A DNA stretch of 64,000 bases from Kitasatospora aureofaciens (GTDB lineage: Bacteria; Actinomycetota; Actinomycetes; Streptomycetales; Streptomycetaceae), in contig NZ_JPRF03000019.1 of NCBI RefSeq assembly GCF_001188955.3, positions 97,581 through 161,580 of the forward strand, given 5' to 3'. Position numbers and translations under genes: made by a program. Shown here in pieces: positions 45,872 to 55,307 of this stretch; within the stretch, counting starts at the first letter, position 1, and every line of letters starts with the position of its first letter. The notes under the pieces are model-generated. The model did not search any database and was not told the DNA's origin. It saw only the letters and a program-made list of their open reading frames with translations.

Positions 45872-47512
45872 ATGTCGGACCTCACAGCAGATGCAGTGGC
45901 CCCCGAACACCCCGGCGCCCCCGCGGGCGGCAACCCGACCGCCCCCGGCGGCGGCCGGACCGTCGCGACCGCCGTCCCCCGCTCCCTGGTCGAGCGGCTG
46001 GCCACCGGGGTGACCGCCACCGCCGAGCCCAGCGTGGTGGAGACCGTCGCCCCGCTGACCGGTGAGCGGCTGGCCGGCCTGCCGCAGTCCACCCCGGCCG
46101 ACGTCGAGGTCGCCTTCCAGCTGGCCCGCCGCGCCCAGACCGCCTGGGCCGCGCTGCCGGTGCGCCGCCGCGCGGCCGTGCTGCTGCGCTTCCACGACCT
46201 GCTGCTCAAGCGGCAGGACGAGGTGCTGGACCTCGTCCAGGCCGAGACCGGCAAGGCCCGGCTGCACGCCTTCGAAGAGGTCCTGGCCGTCGCCATGGCC
46301 GCCCGGCACTACGGGCGCTCCGCCCAGGGCTACCTGAAGGACCGGCGCCGCGGCGGTGCGCTGCCGGTGCTCACCCACACCGTGGAGGCCCGCCGCCCCA
46401 AGGGCGTGATCGGCCACATCTCGCCGTGGAACTACCCACTGGAGCTGTGCGTCGGGGACCTGCTGCCCGCCTTCGCGGCCGGCAACGCGGTGGTCAACAA
46501 GCCCGACACCCAGACCGCGCTGACCGGGCTGTGGGCCAGGGAGCTGCTGATCGAGGCCGGGCTGCCGGCCGACCTGTGGCAGGTGGTGATCGGCGACGGC
46601 CCGGTGATCGGCCCCGCCGTGGTGGAGCACGCCGACTACGTCTCCTTCACCGGCTCCACCCGCACCGGCCGCGAGGTCGCCCAGCGCGCCGCCGCCCGGC
46701 TGGTCGGCGCCTCGCTCGAACTCGGCGGCAAGAACGCCATGCTGGTGCTCTCCGACGCCGACGTCGACGCGGCCGCCGCGGGCGCCGTACGGGCCTGTTT
46801 CTCCTCGGCCGGGCAGCTGTGCATCTCGATCGAACGGCTGCTGGTGCACCGCTCGGTGGCCGACCGGTTCCTGGAGCGCTTCGTCGCCCGCACCCGGGCG
46901 CTGCGCCTGGGCGGCGGCCTGGCGTACGGCGCCGACATGGGCTCGCTGGTCTCCGCCCGGCAGCTGGACACCACCACCCGGCACGTGGAGGAGGCGGTCA
47001 AGGCCGGCGCCACCGTGCTCACCGGCGGGAGGGCCCGGCCCGACCTCGGCCCGTACTTCTATGAGCCGACCGTCCTGGACGGGGTGACCCCGGAGATGGC
47101 GGTCTGCGGAGAGGAGACCTTCGGCCCGGTCGTCTCGGTCTACCGCTTCGACACCGAGGAGGAGGCGGTGGCCGCCGCCAACTCCACGCCGTACGGCCTG
47201 AACTCCAGCGTCTGGACCAGGGACCTGCGGCGCGGCCGGGCGGTCGCGGCCCGGCTGCGCACCGGGACGGTCAACGTCAACGAGGCCTATGCGGCCGCGT
47301 ACGGCTCGGTGGCCGCGCCGATGGGCGGCATGGGCGACTCCGGGCTGGGCCGGCGGCACGGCGCCGACGGCATCCTGCGCTTCACGGAGGCGCAGACCGT
47401 CGCCACCCAGCGGCTGATGCCGATCGCGCCCTCGTTCGGGCTGGACGACCAGCAGTTCGCCGCCGTGATGACCGGCGGGCTGCGGGTGCTCAAGGCGCTG
47501 CGGTTCAAGTAG
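45872..47512 (+). CDS. gabD2: Succinate-semialdehyde dehydrogenase (aldehyde dehydrogenase family)
   Basis: It oxidises succinate semialdehyde to succinate with NAD(P)+, feeding the TCA cycle from the GABA shunt or an alternative 2-oxoglutarate path. The 546-residue product has an N-terminal extension of about 50 residues, the cofactor loop SFTGSTRTGREVA, the catalytic Glu in LELGGKNAML and the catalytic Cys in SSAGQLCISIERL, then EETFGPVVSVYRFD. The substrate call rests on family similarity. A -10-like TAGGCT at 45859-45864 lies 7 bases before ATG, so it may be leaderless. The stop lies in a tandem repeat. Confidence 0.9.
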   Translation: MSDLTADAVAPEHPGAPAGGNPTAPGGGRTVATAVPRSLVERLATGVTATAEPSVVETVAPLTGERLAGLPQSTPADVEVAFQLARRAQTAWAALPVRRRAAVLLRFHDLLLKRQDEVLDLVQAETGKARLHAFEEVLAVAMAARHYGRSAQGYLKDRRRGGALPVLTHTVEARRPKGVIGHISPWNYPLELCVGDLLPAFAAGNAVVNKPDTQTALTGLWARELLIEAGLPADLWQVVIGDGPVIGPAVVEHADYVSFTGSTRTGREVAQRAAARLVGASLELGGKNAMLVLSDADVDAAAAGAVRACFSSAGQLCISIERLLVHRSVADRFLERFVARTRALRLGGGLAYGADMGSLVSARQLDTTTRHVEEAVKAGATVLTGGRARPDLGPYFYEPTVLDGVTPEMAVCGEETFGPVVSVYRFDTEEEAVAAANSTPYGLNSSVWTRDLRRGRAVAARLRTGTVNVNEAYAAAYGSVAAPMGGMGDSGLGRRHGADGILRFTEAQTVATQRLMPIAPSFGLDDQQFAAVMTGGLRVLKALRFK

Positions 47513-47549
47513 GGCCGCGGCTCGAGCAGGGCTGCGGTTCAAGTAGGGC
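47499..47549 (+). repeat. Three tandem 17-bp repeats spanning the stop of the dehydrogenase gene
   Basis: Units at 47499-47515, 47516-47532 and 47533-47549. Units 1 and 3 are identical; unit 2 differs at three positions. The TAG stop (47510-47512) lies in unit 1, so the last codons of the gene appear to be duplicated downstream. Confidence 0.8.
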
Positions 47550-47633
47550 CGTCGTCCACCTGGCGCCGCGGTTCGACGCGGCGCCGACCAGGCTTTCCCC
47601 CAGGCAGGTTCGTCCCCGAAGGAGCAGTGGCAG

Positions 47634-49439
47634 ATGGTGGAGTCCGGCGGTTCGGCGGAGTTCGACTACGACGTGGTCGTGGTCGGCTCCGGCTTCGGCG
47701 GTTCGGTCGCGGCGCTGCGGCTGACCGAGAAGGGCTACCGGGTCGCCGTCCTGGAGGCCGGGCGGCGCTTCGAGCGGGACGAACTGCCGCGGAACTCCTG
47801 GGACCTGCCGAACTACCTGTGGGCTCCGCAGCTCGGGCTGTACGGCATCCAGCGGATCCACCTGCTGGCCAACGTGCTGATCCTGGCCGGCGCCGGGGTC
47901 GGCGGCGGCTCGCTGAACTACGCCAACACCCTGTACGTGCCGCCGAAGGCGTTCTTCGAGGACCGTCAGTGGCGCCACATCACCGACTGGCAGGAGGAGT
48001 TGGCGCCGTTCTACGACCAGGCGCAGCGGATGCTCGGGGTCCGGCTGAACCCGACCGTCACGCCGTCCGACGTCCACCTCAGGGCGGCGGCCGAGAAGAT
48101 GGGCGTCGGGGACACCTTCCACATGGCACCGGTCGGGGTCTTCTTCGGGGACGGCAAGGACACCGACGGGACCACGAAGGCGGCGCCCGGCGAGGAGGTC
48201 GCCGACCCGTACTTCGGCGGTGCCGGCCCGGCCCGCCGGGCCTGCGTGGAGTGCGGCGAGTGCATGACCGGCTGCCGGCACGGCGCCAAGAACATGCTCA
48301 CCGAGAACTACCTGTACCTGGCGGAGCGGGGCGGTGCGGAGATCCACCCGCTGACCACGGTGGCCCGGATCCGCGAGCTCGCCGGGGCCGACGGTAGCCG
48401 CGGCTATGCGGTGGACGTGCGCCGCACCGACTCCCGGTCGAGGACCGACCGGGTCAAGGCAGGCGCCCGGACCATCACCGCCGCCCGGGTGGTGGTCGCG
48501 GCCGGCACCTACGGCACCCAGTCGCTGCTGCACCGGATGCGCGACGCCGGCCACCTGCCCCGGATCTCCGACCGGCTCGGCGAGCTGACCCGCACCAACT
48601 CCGAGGCGCTGGTGGGCGCGCAGACCACCGACCGGCGCTACGGCACCAAGGCGGACTTCACCAAGGGCGTCGCGATCACCTCCTCGATCCACCCGGACGC
48701 CAACACCCACATCGAGCCGGTCCGCTACGGCAAGGGCTCCAACGCGATGGGCGCGCTGTCGATCGCCCAGGTCAAGGGTGGTGGGAGGGCCCCGCGCTGG
48801 CTGCGCTACCTGGGCAACTCGGTGCTCCACCCGGTGACCTTCGGCCGCTCGATGAACCAGCGCGGCTGGTCCGAGAAGACGATCATCGGCCTGGTGATGC
48901 AGTCGCTGGACAACTCGATCACCGTCTCGCTCAAGAAGGGCCCGCTCGGCAAGCCCCGGCTCACCTCCAGCCAGGGCCACGGCGAGCCCAACCCGACCTG
49001 GATCCCGGCCGCCGAGAAGGGCGCCCAGGCGCTGGCCGACGAGATCAACGGCTTCCCCGGCAGCACCGTCGGCGAGATCTTCGATATCCCGATGACCGCG
49101 CACTTCCTCGGCGGCTGCCCGATCGGCGACACCCCCGAGACCGGCGTGGTCGACCCGTACCACCGGCTGTACGGGCACCCCGGGATCAGCGTGGTGGACG
49201 GCGCGGCCGTCTCCGCCAACCTCGGTGTGAACCCCTCGCTCACCATCACCGCGCAGGCCGAGCGCGCGCTGTCGATGTGGCCCAACAAGGGCGAGGCCGA
49301 CCGGCGCCCGGCGCAGGGCGAGGCCTACCGTCGGGTCGACCCCGTCGCGCCGGTGCGCCCGGCCGTGCCGGAGGGTGCCTTCGGTGCGCTGCGACTGCCG
49401 ATGCTGCCCGTCCCGGAGGTCCCGAAGAAGCGCGGCTGA
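47634..49439 (+). CDS. GMC-family FAD oxidoreductase (ChoD-like) with Cys cluster
   Basis: The 601-residue product has the FAD Rossmann motif VVVGSGFGGSVAALRLTEKG (about residues 14-33), the GMC segment AGAGVGGGSLNYANTLYVPP, and the C-terminal catalytic region TAHFLGGCPIGDTPETGVVDPYHRLYGHPGISVVDGAAVSANLGVNPSLTI. Between them lies CVECGECMTGCRHGAKNM, a C-x2-C-x2-C-x3-H/C-like Cys cluster resembling a ferredoxin site, as found in this actinobacterial subgroup. It is syntenic with mycobacterial choD beside guaB3; cholesterol oxidation is not shown. GAAGGAG lies 9 bases before ATG. Confidence 0.88.
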   Translation: MVESGGSAEFDYDVVVVGSGFGGSVAALRLTEKGYRVAVLEAGRRFERDELPRNSWDLPNYLWAPQLGLYGIQRIHLLANVLILAGAGVGGGSLNYANTLYVPPKAFFEDRQWRHITDWQEELAPFYDQAQRMLGVRLNPTVTPSDVHLRAAAEKMGVGDTFHMAPVGVFFGDGKDTDGTTKAAPGEEVADPYFGGAGPARRACVECGECMTGCRHGAKNMLTENYLYLAERGGAEIHPLTTVARIRELAGADGSRGYAVDVRRTDSRSRTDRVKAGARTITAARVVVAAGTYGTQSLLHRMRDAGHLPRISDRLGELTRTNSEALVGAQTTDRRYGTKADFTKGVAITSSIHPDANTHIEPVRYGKGSNAMGALSIAQVKGGGRAPRWLRYLGNSVLHPVTFGRSMNQRGWSEKTIIGLVMQSLDNSITVSLKKGPLGKPRLTSSQGHGEPNPTWIPAAEKGAQALADEINGFPGSTVGEIFDIPMTAHFLGGCPIGDTPETGVVDPYHRLYGHPGISVVDGAAVSANLGVNPSLTITAQAERALSMWPNKGEADRRPAQGEAYRRVDPVAPVRPAVPEGAFGALRLPMLPVPEVPKKRG

Positions 49440-49478
49440 ACCGGCTTCGGAGGCCAACCCGCCCGGGCCGCTTTCCGG

Positions 49479-49508
49479 TTGACATCCGTTCGAGTCCGAT
49501 GGGATAAA
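49479..49508 (+). promoter_or_regulatory. Predicted promoter of the zinc-ribbon membrane protein gene
   Basis: -35 TTGACA (49479-49484, perfect consensus), 18-bp spacer, -10 GATAAA (49503-49508). The ATG at 49558 is about 43 bases after the expected start. Confidence 0.7.
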
Positions 49509-49557
49509 CGGGCTCCCTGGGGGACCAGGAACTCGTCGAGCGGGGGGAATGCGGTCC

Positions 49558-51465
49558 ATGGCCAACTGCGCATCATGCGGCGCGACTTCGGTGGAGGGGG
49601 CGCCCGCCTGTGGCTCGTGCGGACGGCCGACGGCACCCCCGCCCCCGACGGCCGTCGCGCTGCCCGCCGTACCGCAGCCGGCTGTACCGCCGCCCGCTGT
49701 ACCGCCGCCCGCCGGGCCGCCCGGGTACTACCCGCCGCCGCCCGGCCGGAATGCCGGATACCCGCCGGTCGGCGGGCCGCCCGCGGTGGGCAGCTGGGGC
49801 GCCGGGCAGCCGTACCACCCGAAGAGCGCCCAGTCGCCGCTGCTGCGCCTGCTGACCGGCACGAGCTGGCGCCCGGCGCTGCGGGCGGCCGTCGGGCCGA
49901 CCGTGGTGCTGCTGCTGGCGGCGCTGGTAGCGGCGATCCCGAGCGACTACTCCCTCGACCGGGCCTTCCCGACCCCCGAGTTCGGCGACCGCTTCCTCTC
50001 CACCCTGGCGACGGCGCTGAACGCGCTGGGCGCGCCGTTCCGGCTCGGCTTCCAGAACCCGATCACCCGCAGCCGCTCGGAGAACCTGGACGTCACCTTC
50101 TGGGTGGTGCCGATGACGGTCACCGTCCTGTGGTGCCTGGCGCTCTGGCTCGGCCTGCGGGCCGGGCTGCGCCGGCGCAAGGCCGACGGCTCCCAGCTGA
50201 CCCGCGGCCAGGCGGCCGGTGAGGCGCTGCGCACGGCGGTGGTTCTCGGCCTGGTGACCGCGGTGCTCGGGCTGATCGCCGGTACCGACTGGAACCCGGG
50301 GAACACCGACGGCGGGTACTACGGCGAGGGCCCGGGCCTCAAGCCGTCCTTCAGCACGGACTCCGGCTGGATCTGGGCGGTCGGCTGGACGCTCCTGGTG
50401 GGCGGACTGCTGGCCTTCACCGTGTACGGCACCGACGCGCTGCGCTGGGCCGCCTGGCGCAACCCGTCGGTGCGCGGCTGGGCGGTGGCCGCGCTGACGG
50501 CGGGCCAGGCGCTCGCGCTGACCGTGGGCCTGGCCTCGTTGACGGCCTTCGTGCTGGTCGCCGCCAACAGCGACCAGGGCTGGGAGACGCCGCTCTCGCT
50601 GGCCTTCCTGCCCAACCTCGGCCTGCTGCTGCTCGGCCTGGGCTCGGGCGCCACCGTCCGGTCGGACACCACCAGGGGTGCCGTCCCGGGGTGGAGCGAC
50701 TACCGCGACAGCCACCGGGAGTTCTCCTTCTTCGACCTGCACGGCGAGACCGCAGACTGGCGCTGGACCGGCCTGCTGGCGCTCGCCGCGGCGGGCCTGC
50801 TCGGCTGGACGGCCTACCGGCGGCGGCTGGACACGGCCGACCGGCTCCGGCTGGCGGCCGTGTACGCCGTGCTGCTCACCGCGCTGACGGCGGCGTCCGG
50901 CGGGCTCTTCAGCACCTCGGTGTCCCTCCGGGCACCGACCTCCGGGAGCTGGGGCGGCGGGAACAACTCGCCCTCCACCCAGGACACCTCGGTGGGGCTG
51001 GCCTTCCTCAGCGTGCTGGTGGCCTGCGCGGTCTGGGCGCTGGTCGGTGCGCTGCTGGTGCCCGCGCTGCTGGCAGCGCTGGGCGGCCGGGGCGCGGCGG
51101 TGCCGTACGGGGCGGTGCCGTACGCGGCGGCGCCCTACGGGACGACGCCGTACGGGGCGTACGGGCCGGTGCCGCCGGAGGTGCCGCACCCGGGCGGACC
51201 CGGCTTCGCGGGCCCGCCGGCCGGCCCGGTGCCGGGCCCGGTACCGCCCGGAGTGCCCCTGCAGGCGCCGCCGTACGGGCCGGTGCCGCCGGAGGTGCCG
51301 CACCCGGCCGGTCCGGTGGCGGACGCGCCGGTGGTCGGGGTGAGCGAAGTGCTCGGCTCGCACGACGGGCCGCCCGCGCCCGCCGCCGGGACGCCGCAGC
51401 CCGGGGCCGCGCCGCGGCCGCCGGAGGAGCCGGTCGACCCGAGCGTCTGGCGCGACCACCCGTAG
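49558..51465 (+). CDS. Zinc-ribbon multi-pass membrane protein of unknown function
   Basis: The 635-residue product starts with a zinc ribbon (MANCASCGATSVEGAPACGSCG, two CxxC pairs), then a Pro-rich linker to about residue 85, about eight hydrophobic segments (e.g. VGPTVVLLLAALVAAIPS; GLVTAVLGLIAGTDW; LAFLPNLGLLLLGLGSGA; LAFLSVLVACAVWALVGALLVPALLA) and a Pro/Gly/Tyr-rich C-terminal tail with two copies of YGPVPPEVPHP. It fits the streptomycete zinc-ribbon/membrane-protein families of unknown role. ATG 49558 has GGGGGG 9-10 bases upstream; the ATG at 49549 is too close to it. Confidence 0.85.
   Translation: MANCASCGATSVEGAPACGSCGRPTAPPPPTAVALPAVPQPAVPPPAVPPPAGPPGYYPPPPGRNAGYPPVGGPPAVGSWGAGQPYHPKSAQSPLLRLLTGTSWRPALRAAVGPTVVLLLAALVAAIPSDYSLDRAFPTPEFGDRFLSTLATALNALGAPFRLGFQNPITRSRSENLDVTFWVVPMTVTVLWCLALWLGLRAGLRRRKADGSQLTRGQAAGEALRTAVVLGLVTAVLGLIAGTDWNPGNTDGGYYGEGPGLKPSFSTDSGWIWAVGWTLLVGGLLAFTVYGTDALRWAAWRNPSVRGWAVAALTAGQALALTVGLASLTAFVLVAANSDQGWETPLSLAFLPNLGLLLLGLGSGATVRSDTTRGAVPGWSDYRDSHREFSFFDLHGETADWRWTGLLALAAAGLLGWTAYRRRLDTADRLRLAAVYAVLLTALTAASGGLFSTSVSLRAPTSGSWGGGNNSPSTQDTSVGLAFLSVLVACAVWALVGALLVPALLAALGGRGAAVPYGAVPYAAAPYGTTPYGAYGPVPPEVPHPGGPGFAGPPAGPVPGPVPPGVPLQAPPYGPVPPEVPHPAGPVADAPVVGVSEVLGSHDGPPAPAAGTPQPGAAPRPPEEPVDPSVWRDHP
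51159..51307 (+). repeat. 35-bp perfect direct repeat in the Pro-rich tail
   Basis: 51159-51193 and 51273-51307 are identical and 114 bases apart, in frame, encoding the repeated YGPVPPEVPHP motif. The identity at DNA level, including wobble bases, points to recent duplication or gene conversion. Confidence 0.85.
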
Positions 51466-51478
51466 GTCGCGGAAAGGG

Positions 51479-51510
51479 CAAAGGGCCCCGCGGGGGTACG
51501 GGGCCCTTTG
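51479..51510 (+). terminator. Terminator after the zinc-ribbon gene
   Basis: A perfect 12-bp stem (51479-51490 with 51499-51510), whose left half runs CAAAGGG and right half ends CCCTTTG, 13 bases after the stop. Confidence 0.85.
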
Positions 51511-52454
51511 TCGCTCAGCACTCGGCGTCAGGGCTGCGCCGGGTGCTGGAGGTGACGGCGCCGGGGGAGGAGCGCCGTCCTGTCGGTTGGCTCGTGGTCG
51601 TGCCCCTTCGGCGCCGACGTGGGTGGCCGGCGAGCAGGGCATGCGCTCCCTTGCGGCGGCGGGTCGGCGGGCAGGTCTGCGCCGGGCCATCGCTCACGGA
51701 GCGTGAACTGAAAACCGCTGTCGCCTTCCTGCGCGGCGACGGCGGAGACGCGGTCCGATCCCCGCGACGCGCCTGCCGGCCGTTGGGGGAACCGTTCACA
51801 GGGAGCATCGTGCTGGACGGAGGGGTTGCTCTGCAACCGGTTCGGCGCACTTCGAACCACTCCGTGTGCCGACGACGGTGCGCCGAATGATCACGGTGCG
51901 TAGTGGCCTGAAGGGCTGCGGCGCACGGGGACGCGCGTAGCAGCGCGGGACGGTGGGGGGAGGTGCGCCCGGAGCGCGCCCCGGATCGAACCTTGGTGCG
52001 GCGGTCGGTGCGACGGCCGGCCCCCGGGCGTCCCCGGGAGCCGGCCGTCCCACCTCTCGGCCCAGTCGCGGCCGGGGTCGCTGTCCCCTGCTGGCCGGCC
52101 GCGGTACCCGCGCACGGTCCCACGGCGCCGCGCTCCCCGGCGGGCCGGGGCGGCGGCGCCACGTGCGCCGGTGGACTGGGGTGAAGCTCCACGCGTGGTC
52201 CTGCAGTCCGTACGGCGGTGCCCCCGGTCGGGGGCGGCGGCGGCGCGTCTGGCGGACGCGGCGCGGCCGTCCGGTCGTCAGAAGCAACGAAGCGCGGCCC
52301 CACCCGGTCACGGTTCCTTGGACGTGCAGACGAGTGAAACCGGACAGCCCGGTAGAATCGGAGTCCAGACACCCCACACCCGTCCGCCGCCGCCACCCCT
52401 GCCCGGGGAGGCGGTTCAGCGCGACACCTCGATACCGCTGCCGGAAGGCCGTCT
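51511..52454. other. Gene-poor region upstream of guaA (about 944 bases)
   Basis: Several open frames cross this stretch on both strands, but all are Arg/Pro/Gly-rich and unlike known proteins, and none has a good start. The third-position pattern does not single out a frame. A -10-like TAGAAT at 52353-52358 is the best candidate for the guaA start of transcription (leader about 95 nt), with no clear -35. The rest may hold an untranslated RNA, a decayed gene or simply spacer. Confidence 0.65.
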
Positions 52455-54050
52455 GTGTCCTCTGCAATTCCCGTCCAGTCCGTGCCGGACAACGACACCG
52501 TCCTGGTGGTCGACTTCGGTGCCCAGTACGCCCAGCTCATCGCCCGTCGGGTGCGTGAGGCGCGGGTCTACAGCGAGATCGTGCCGAGCAGCATGCCGGT
52601 CGCCGAGATGCTCGCCAAGAACCCCAAGGCGATCATCCTCTCCGGCGGTCCGTCGTCGGTCTACGAAGAGGGCGCGCCGCAGATCGACCGCGCGATCTTC
52701 GAGGCCGGTGTCCCGGTCTTCGGCATGTGCTACGGCTTCCAGCTGATGGCCAAGACGCTGGGCGGCACCGTCGACAACAACGGTGCCCGCGAGTACGGCC
52801 GCACTCCGCTGACCGTCTCCCGCACCGGCTCCACCCTGTTCGAGGGCGTCCCGGCGCAGCACTCGGTGTGGATGTCGCACGGCGACGCCTGCTCGGCCGC
52901 CCCGGAGGGCTTCACCGTCACCGCCTCCACCGACCTGGTCCCGGTCGCGGCCTTCGAGAACGACGAGGCCCGTCTGTACGGCGTCCAGTACCACCCCGAG
53001 GTGCTGCACTCCGACCACGGCCAGCTGATCCTGGAGCACTTCCTCTACCGCGGCGCCGGCATCGCCCCGACCTGGACCACCGGCAGCGTGGTCGAGGAGC
53101 AGATCGCCCTGATCCGCGAGCAGGTCGGCAACAAGCGCGCGATCTGCGGCCTGTCCGGCGGCGTGGACTCCGCGGTCGCCGCGGCCCTGGTCAACAAGGC
53201 CATCGGTGACCGGCTGACCTGTGTCTACGTCGACCACGGCCTGATGCGCAAGGGCGAGACCGAGCAGGTCGAGAAGGACTTCGTGGCCGCCACCGGCGTC
53301 CAGCTGAAGGTCGTCGACGCCTCCGAGCGCTTCCTGAACGCGCTGAAGGGGGTCACCGACCCCGAGGAGAAGCGCAAGATCATCGGCCGCGAGTTCATCC
53401 GGGTCTTCGAGCAGGCCCAGGCCGAGATCGTCGCCGAGGCCGGCGCCCACGGCGAGTCGGTCGACTTCCTGGTCCAGGGCACCCTGTACCCGGACGTGGT
53501 GGAGTCCGGCGGCGGCACCGGGACCGCCAACATCAAGTCCCACCACAACGTCGGCGGCCTGCCCGAGGACCTGCAGTTCCAGCTGGTCGAGCCGCTGCGC
53601 AAGCTGTTCAAGGACGAGGTCCGGATGGTCGGCCAGGAGCTCGGCCTGCCGGAGGAGATCGTCCAGCGCCAGCCGTTCCCGGGCCCGGGTCTGGGCATCC
53701 GGATCGTCGGCGAGGTCACCAAGGAGCGCCTGGACCTGCTCCGCGACGCCGACGCGATCGCCCGCGAGGAGCTGACCGCGGCCGGTCTGGACCGCGAGAT
53801 CTGGCAGTGCCCGGTCGTGCTGCTCGCCGACGTGCGCAGCGTGGGCGTGCAGGGCGACGGCCGCACCTACGGTCACCCGATCGTGCTGCGCCCGGTCTCG
53901 TCCGAGGACGCCATGACCGCCGACTGGTCGCGCCTGCCGTACGACGTGCTGGCCCGGATCTCCACCCGGATCACCAACGAGGTCCGCGACGTGAACCGCG
54001 TCGTCGTCGACGTCACCAGCAAGCCGCCGGGCACCATCGAGTGGGAGTAG
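52455..54050 (+). CDS. guaA: GMP synthase (glutamine-hydrolysing)
   Basis: It converts XMP to GMP using glutamine and ATP. The 531-residue product has a class I glutamine amidotransferase domain (about 15-205) with the Cys nucleophile in [11 protein letters not shown] and the His/Glu in YHPEV, and a PP-loop ATP-pyrophosphatase domain with [15 protein letters not shown] and a C-terminal dimerisation domain ending [13 protein letters not shown] [12 protein letters not shown] 52455 has GGAAGG 6 bases upstream. It completes the guanine nucleotide set with guaB and guaB3. Confidence 0.97.
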   Translation: MSSAIPVQSVPDNDTVLVVDFGAQYAQLIARRVREARVYSEIVPSSMPVAEMLAKNPKAIILSGGPSSVYEEGAPQIDRAIFEAGVPVFGMCYGFQLMAKTLGGTVDNNGAREYGRTPLTVSRTGSTLFEGVPAQHSVWMSHGDACSAAPEGFTVTASTDLVPVAAFENDEARLYGVQYHPEVLHSDHGQLILEHFLYRGAGIAPTWTTGSVVEEQIALIREQVGNKRAICGLSGGVDSAVAAALVNKAIGDRLTCVYVDHGLMRKGETEQVEKDFVAATGVQLKVVDASERFLNALKGVTDPEEKRKIIGREFIRVFEQAQAEIVAEAGAHGESVDFLVQGTLYPDVVESGGGTGTANIKSHHNVGGLPEDLQFQLVEPLRKLFKDEVRMVGQELGLPEEIVQRQPFPGPGLGIRIVGEVTKERLDLLRDADAIAREELTAAGLDREIWQCPVVLLADVRSVGVQGDGRTYGHPIVLRPVSSEDAMTADWSRLPYDVLARISTRITNEVRDVNRVVVDVTSKPPGTIEWE

Positions 54051-54076
54051 CACCCCCGCGCCGGTGAGCCGGTGCC

Positions 54077-54126
54077 GAACGGCCGCGCCGTCGTTCCCGT
54101 ACACGGGAGCGGCGGCGTTGCCGTTC
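54077..54126 (+). terminator. Extended hairpin after guaA
   Basis: Outer arms GAACGGC (54077-54083) and GCCGTTC (54120-54126) enclose a GC-rich imperfect stem around TACA. The TTCGTTC after it gives a weak U-rich end. Confidence 0.6.
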
Positions 54127-54247
54127 GTTCACCCGGTGGGGACTTCGCGGCCCCCGGGTGGGACCTCCCACCGAAAGCGTGCAGGAGCGGGCAGAATGCG
54201 GACCGGACCTGTCAGGGAGTGGCAGGCCGCGAGGGAAGGTGTGAGGG

Positions 54248-55285
54248 ATGTCGGAGGTAAGCAGCTCCGAGGCGGTCGGCGGGGAAGCGGCCGACCGGGC
54301 CGTCCGGGCGGAGCGGTGGAGGGCGCTCGCGTCCCGGCACGCGCTGCTGCCGCTGCGGCTGTTCCTCGGCATCACCTTCGTCTACGCGGCTCTGGACAAG
54401 CTCTCCGACGCGCACTTCCTGGCCGGCGCCGGCGACCAGGCCTCCTTCGTCTCCCAGACCCGGGCGGCCAAGGACGGCGGCAGCCCGATCGCCTTCCTGC
54501 TCGGCCCGGCGCTCGACCACCCCACCCTGTCCGCGCTGGCCATCGCCTTCGGCGAGCTGGCCGTCGGCCTGGGCACCCTGCTCGGCCTGTGGGGCCGGGT
54601 CGCGGCGCTCGGCGGCGCGCTGATCAACCTGAGCCTGTGGCTGACCGTCAGCTGGAACGTGTCGCCGTACTACCTCGGCAACGACCTCGGCTACCTGATG
54701 GCCTGGACGCCGCTGCTGCTGGCCGGTACGCCGGACCTGTCGGTGGACGGCTACCTGGCCCGCCGGGCCGGGCGGGACCGCGAGCGGGGGCTGGCCGAGG
54801 ACCACGTCAAGCGCCGGGCGCTGGTGGACGGCGGGATCGCGGCGGTCGCGATCGGCGGCGCCGGGCTGCTGACGGGCTCGCTGACCCGCACCTTCGGCTG
54901 GGGCCGGCAGGCCGCCGCGCCCGTGCAGTCCGCGCCCGTGCCGTCCGCGGCCCCGGTTCCCAGTGGCACCGCGCCCGCCCCCACGGTGGCCGCGGCGAGC
55001 GTGCCGGTCGGCGGCTCGGCCCAGGTCAAGGACCCGGCCACCGGGGACGCCGTCTACATCGTGCAGCCCAAGGCCGGCCAGTACTGCGCCTTCTCCTCGG
55101 TGTGCACCCACTCCGGCTGCGCGGTGGACGCGCCGAAGAACGGCCAGTTCTACTGCCCCTGCCACGGCTCCCGCTTCGACGCCGCGACCGGCGCCGTGGT
55201 CAACGGGCCGGCCGTCAAGCCGCTGCCCAGGTACGGGGTCGGCAAGGACGGCGACAAGCTGACCCTGGGCCCGCTGCAGAGCTGA
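54248..55285 (+). CDS. DoxX-Rieske fusion protein
   Basis: The 345-residue product joins two modules. The N-terminal half (about 25-180) is a four-helix DoxX/TQO-small-subunit membrane domain ([69 protein letters not shown]). After a TAT-like RR...[14 protein letters not shown] segment and a Pro/Ala linker comes a Rieske [2Fe-2S] domain (about 255-345) with CTHSGC and CPCHGS, the two ligand loops. It looks like an electron-transfer partner of a membrane quinone reaction; the substrate is unknown. GAAGG lies 8 bases before ATG. Confidence 0.88.
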   Translation: MSEVSSSEAVGGEAADRAVRAERWRALASRHALLPLRLFLGITFVYAALDKLSDAHFLAGAGDQASFVSQTRAAKDGGSPIAFLLGPALDHPTLSALAIAFGELAVGLGTLLGLWGRVAALGGALINLSLWLTVSWNVSPYYLGNDLGYLMAWTPLLLAGTPDLSVDGYLARRAGRDRERGLAEDHVKRRALVDGGIAAVAIGGAGLLTGSLTRTFGWGRQAAAPVQSAPVPSAAPVPSGTAPAPTVAAASVPVGGSAQVKDPATGDAVYIVQPKAGQYCAFSSVCTHSGCAVDAPKNGQFYCPCHGSRFDAATGAVVNGPAVKPLPRYGVGKDGDKLTLGPLQS

Positions 55286-55307
55286 GCCCGCTGCGGAGCT
55301 GGGCCCG

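Noticed and set aside
51836..51860. GGTTCG...CGAACC as a tRNA T-arm
   Set aside because: No acceptor stem or anticodon arm can be placed around it, and there is no CCA or matching 5' end.
51515..52540. 341-residue minus-strand frame and other frames upstream of guaA
   Set aside because: Arg/Pro-rich composition without any recognisable domain, and it runs into guaA coding sequence. No good start or ribosome binding site.
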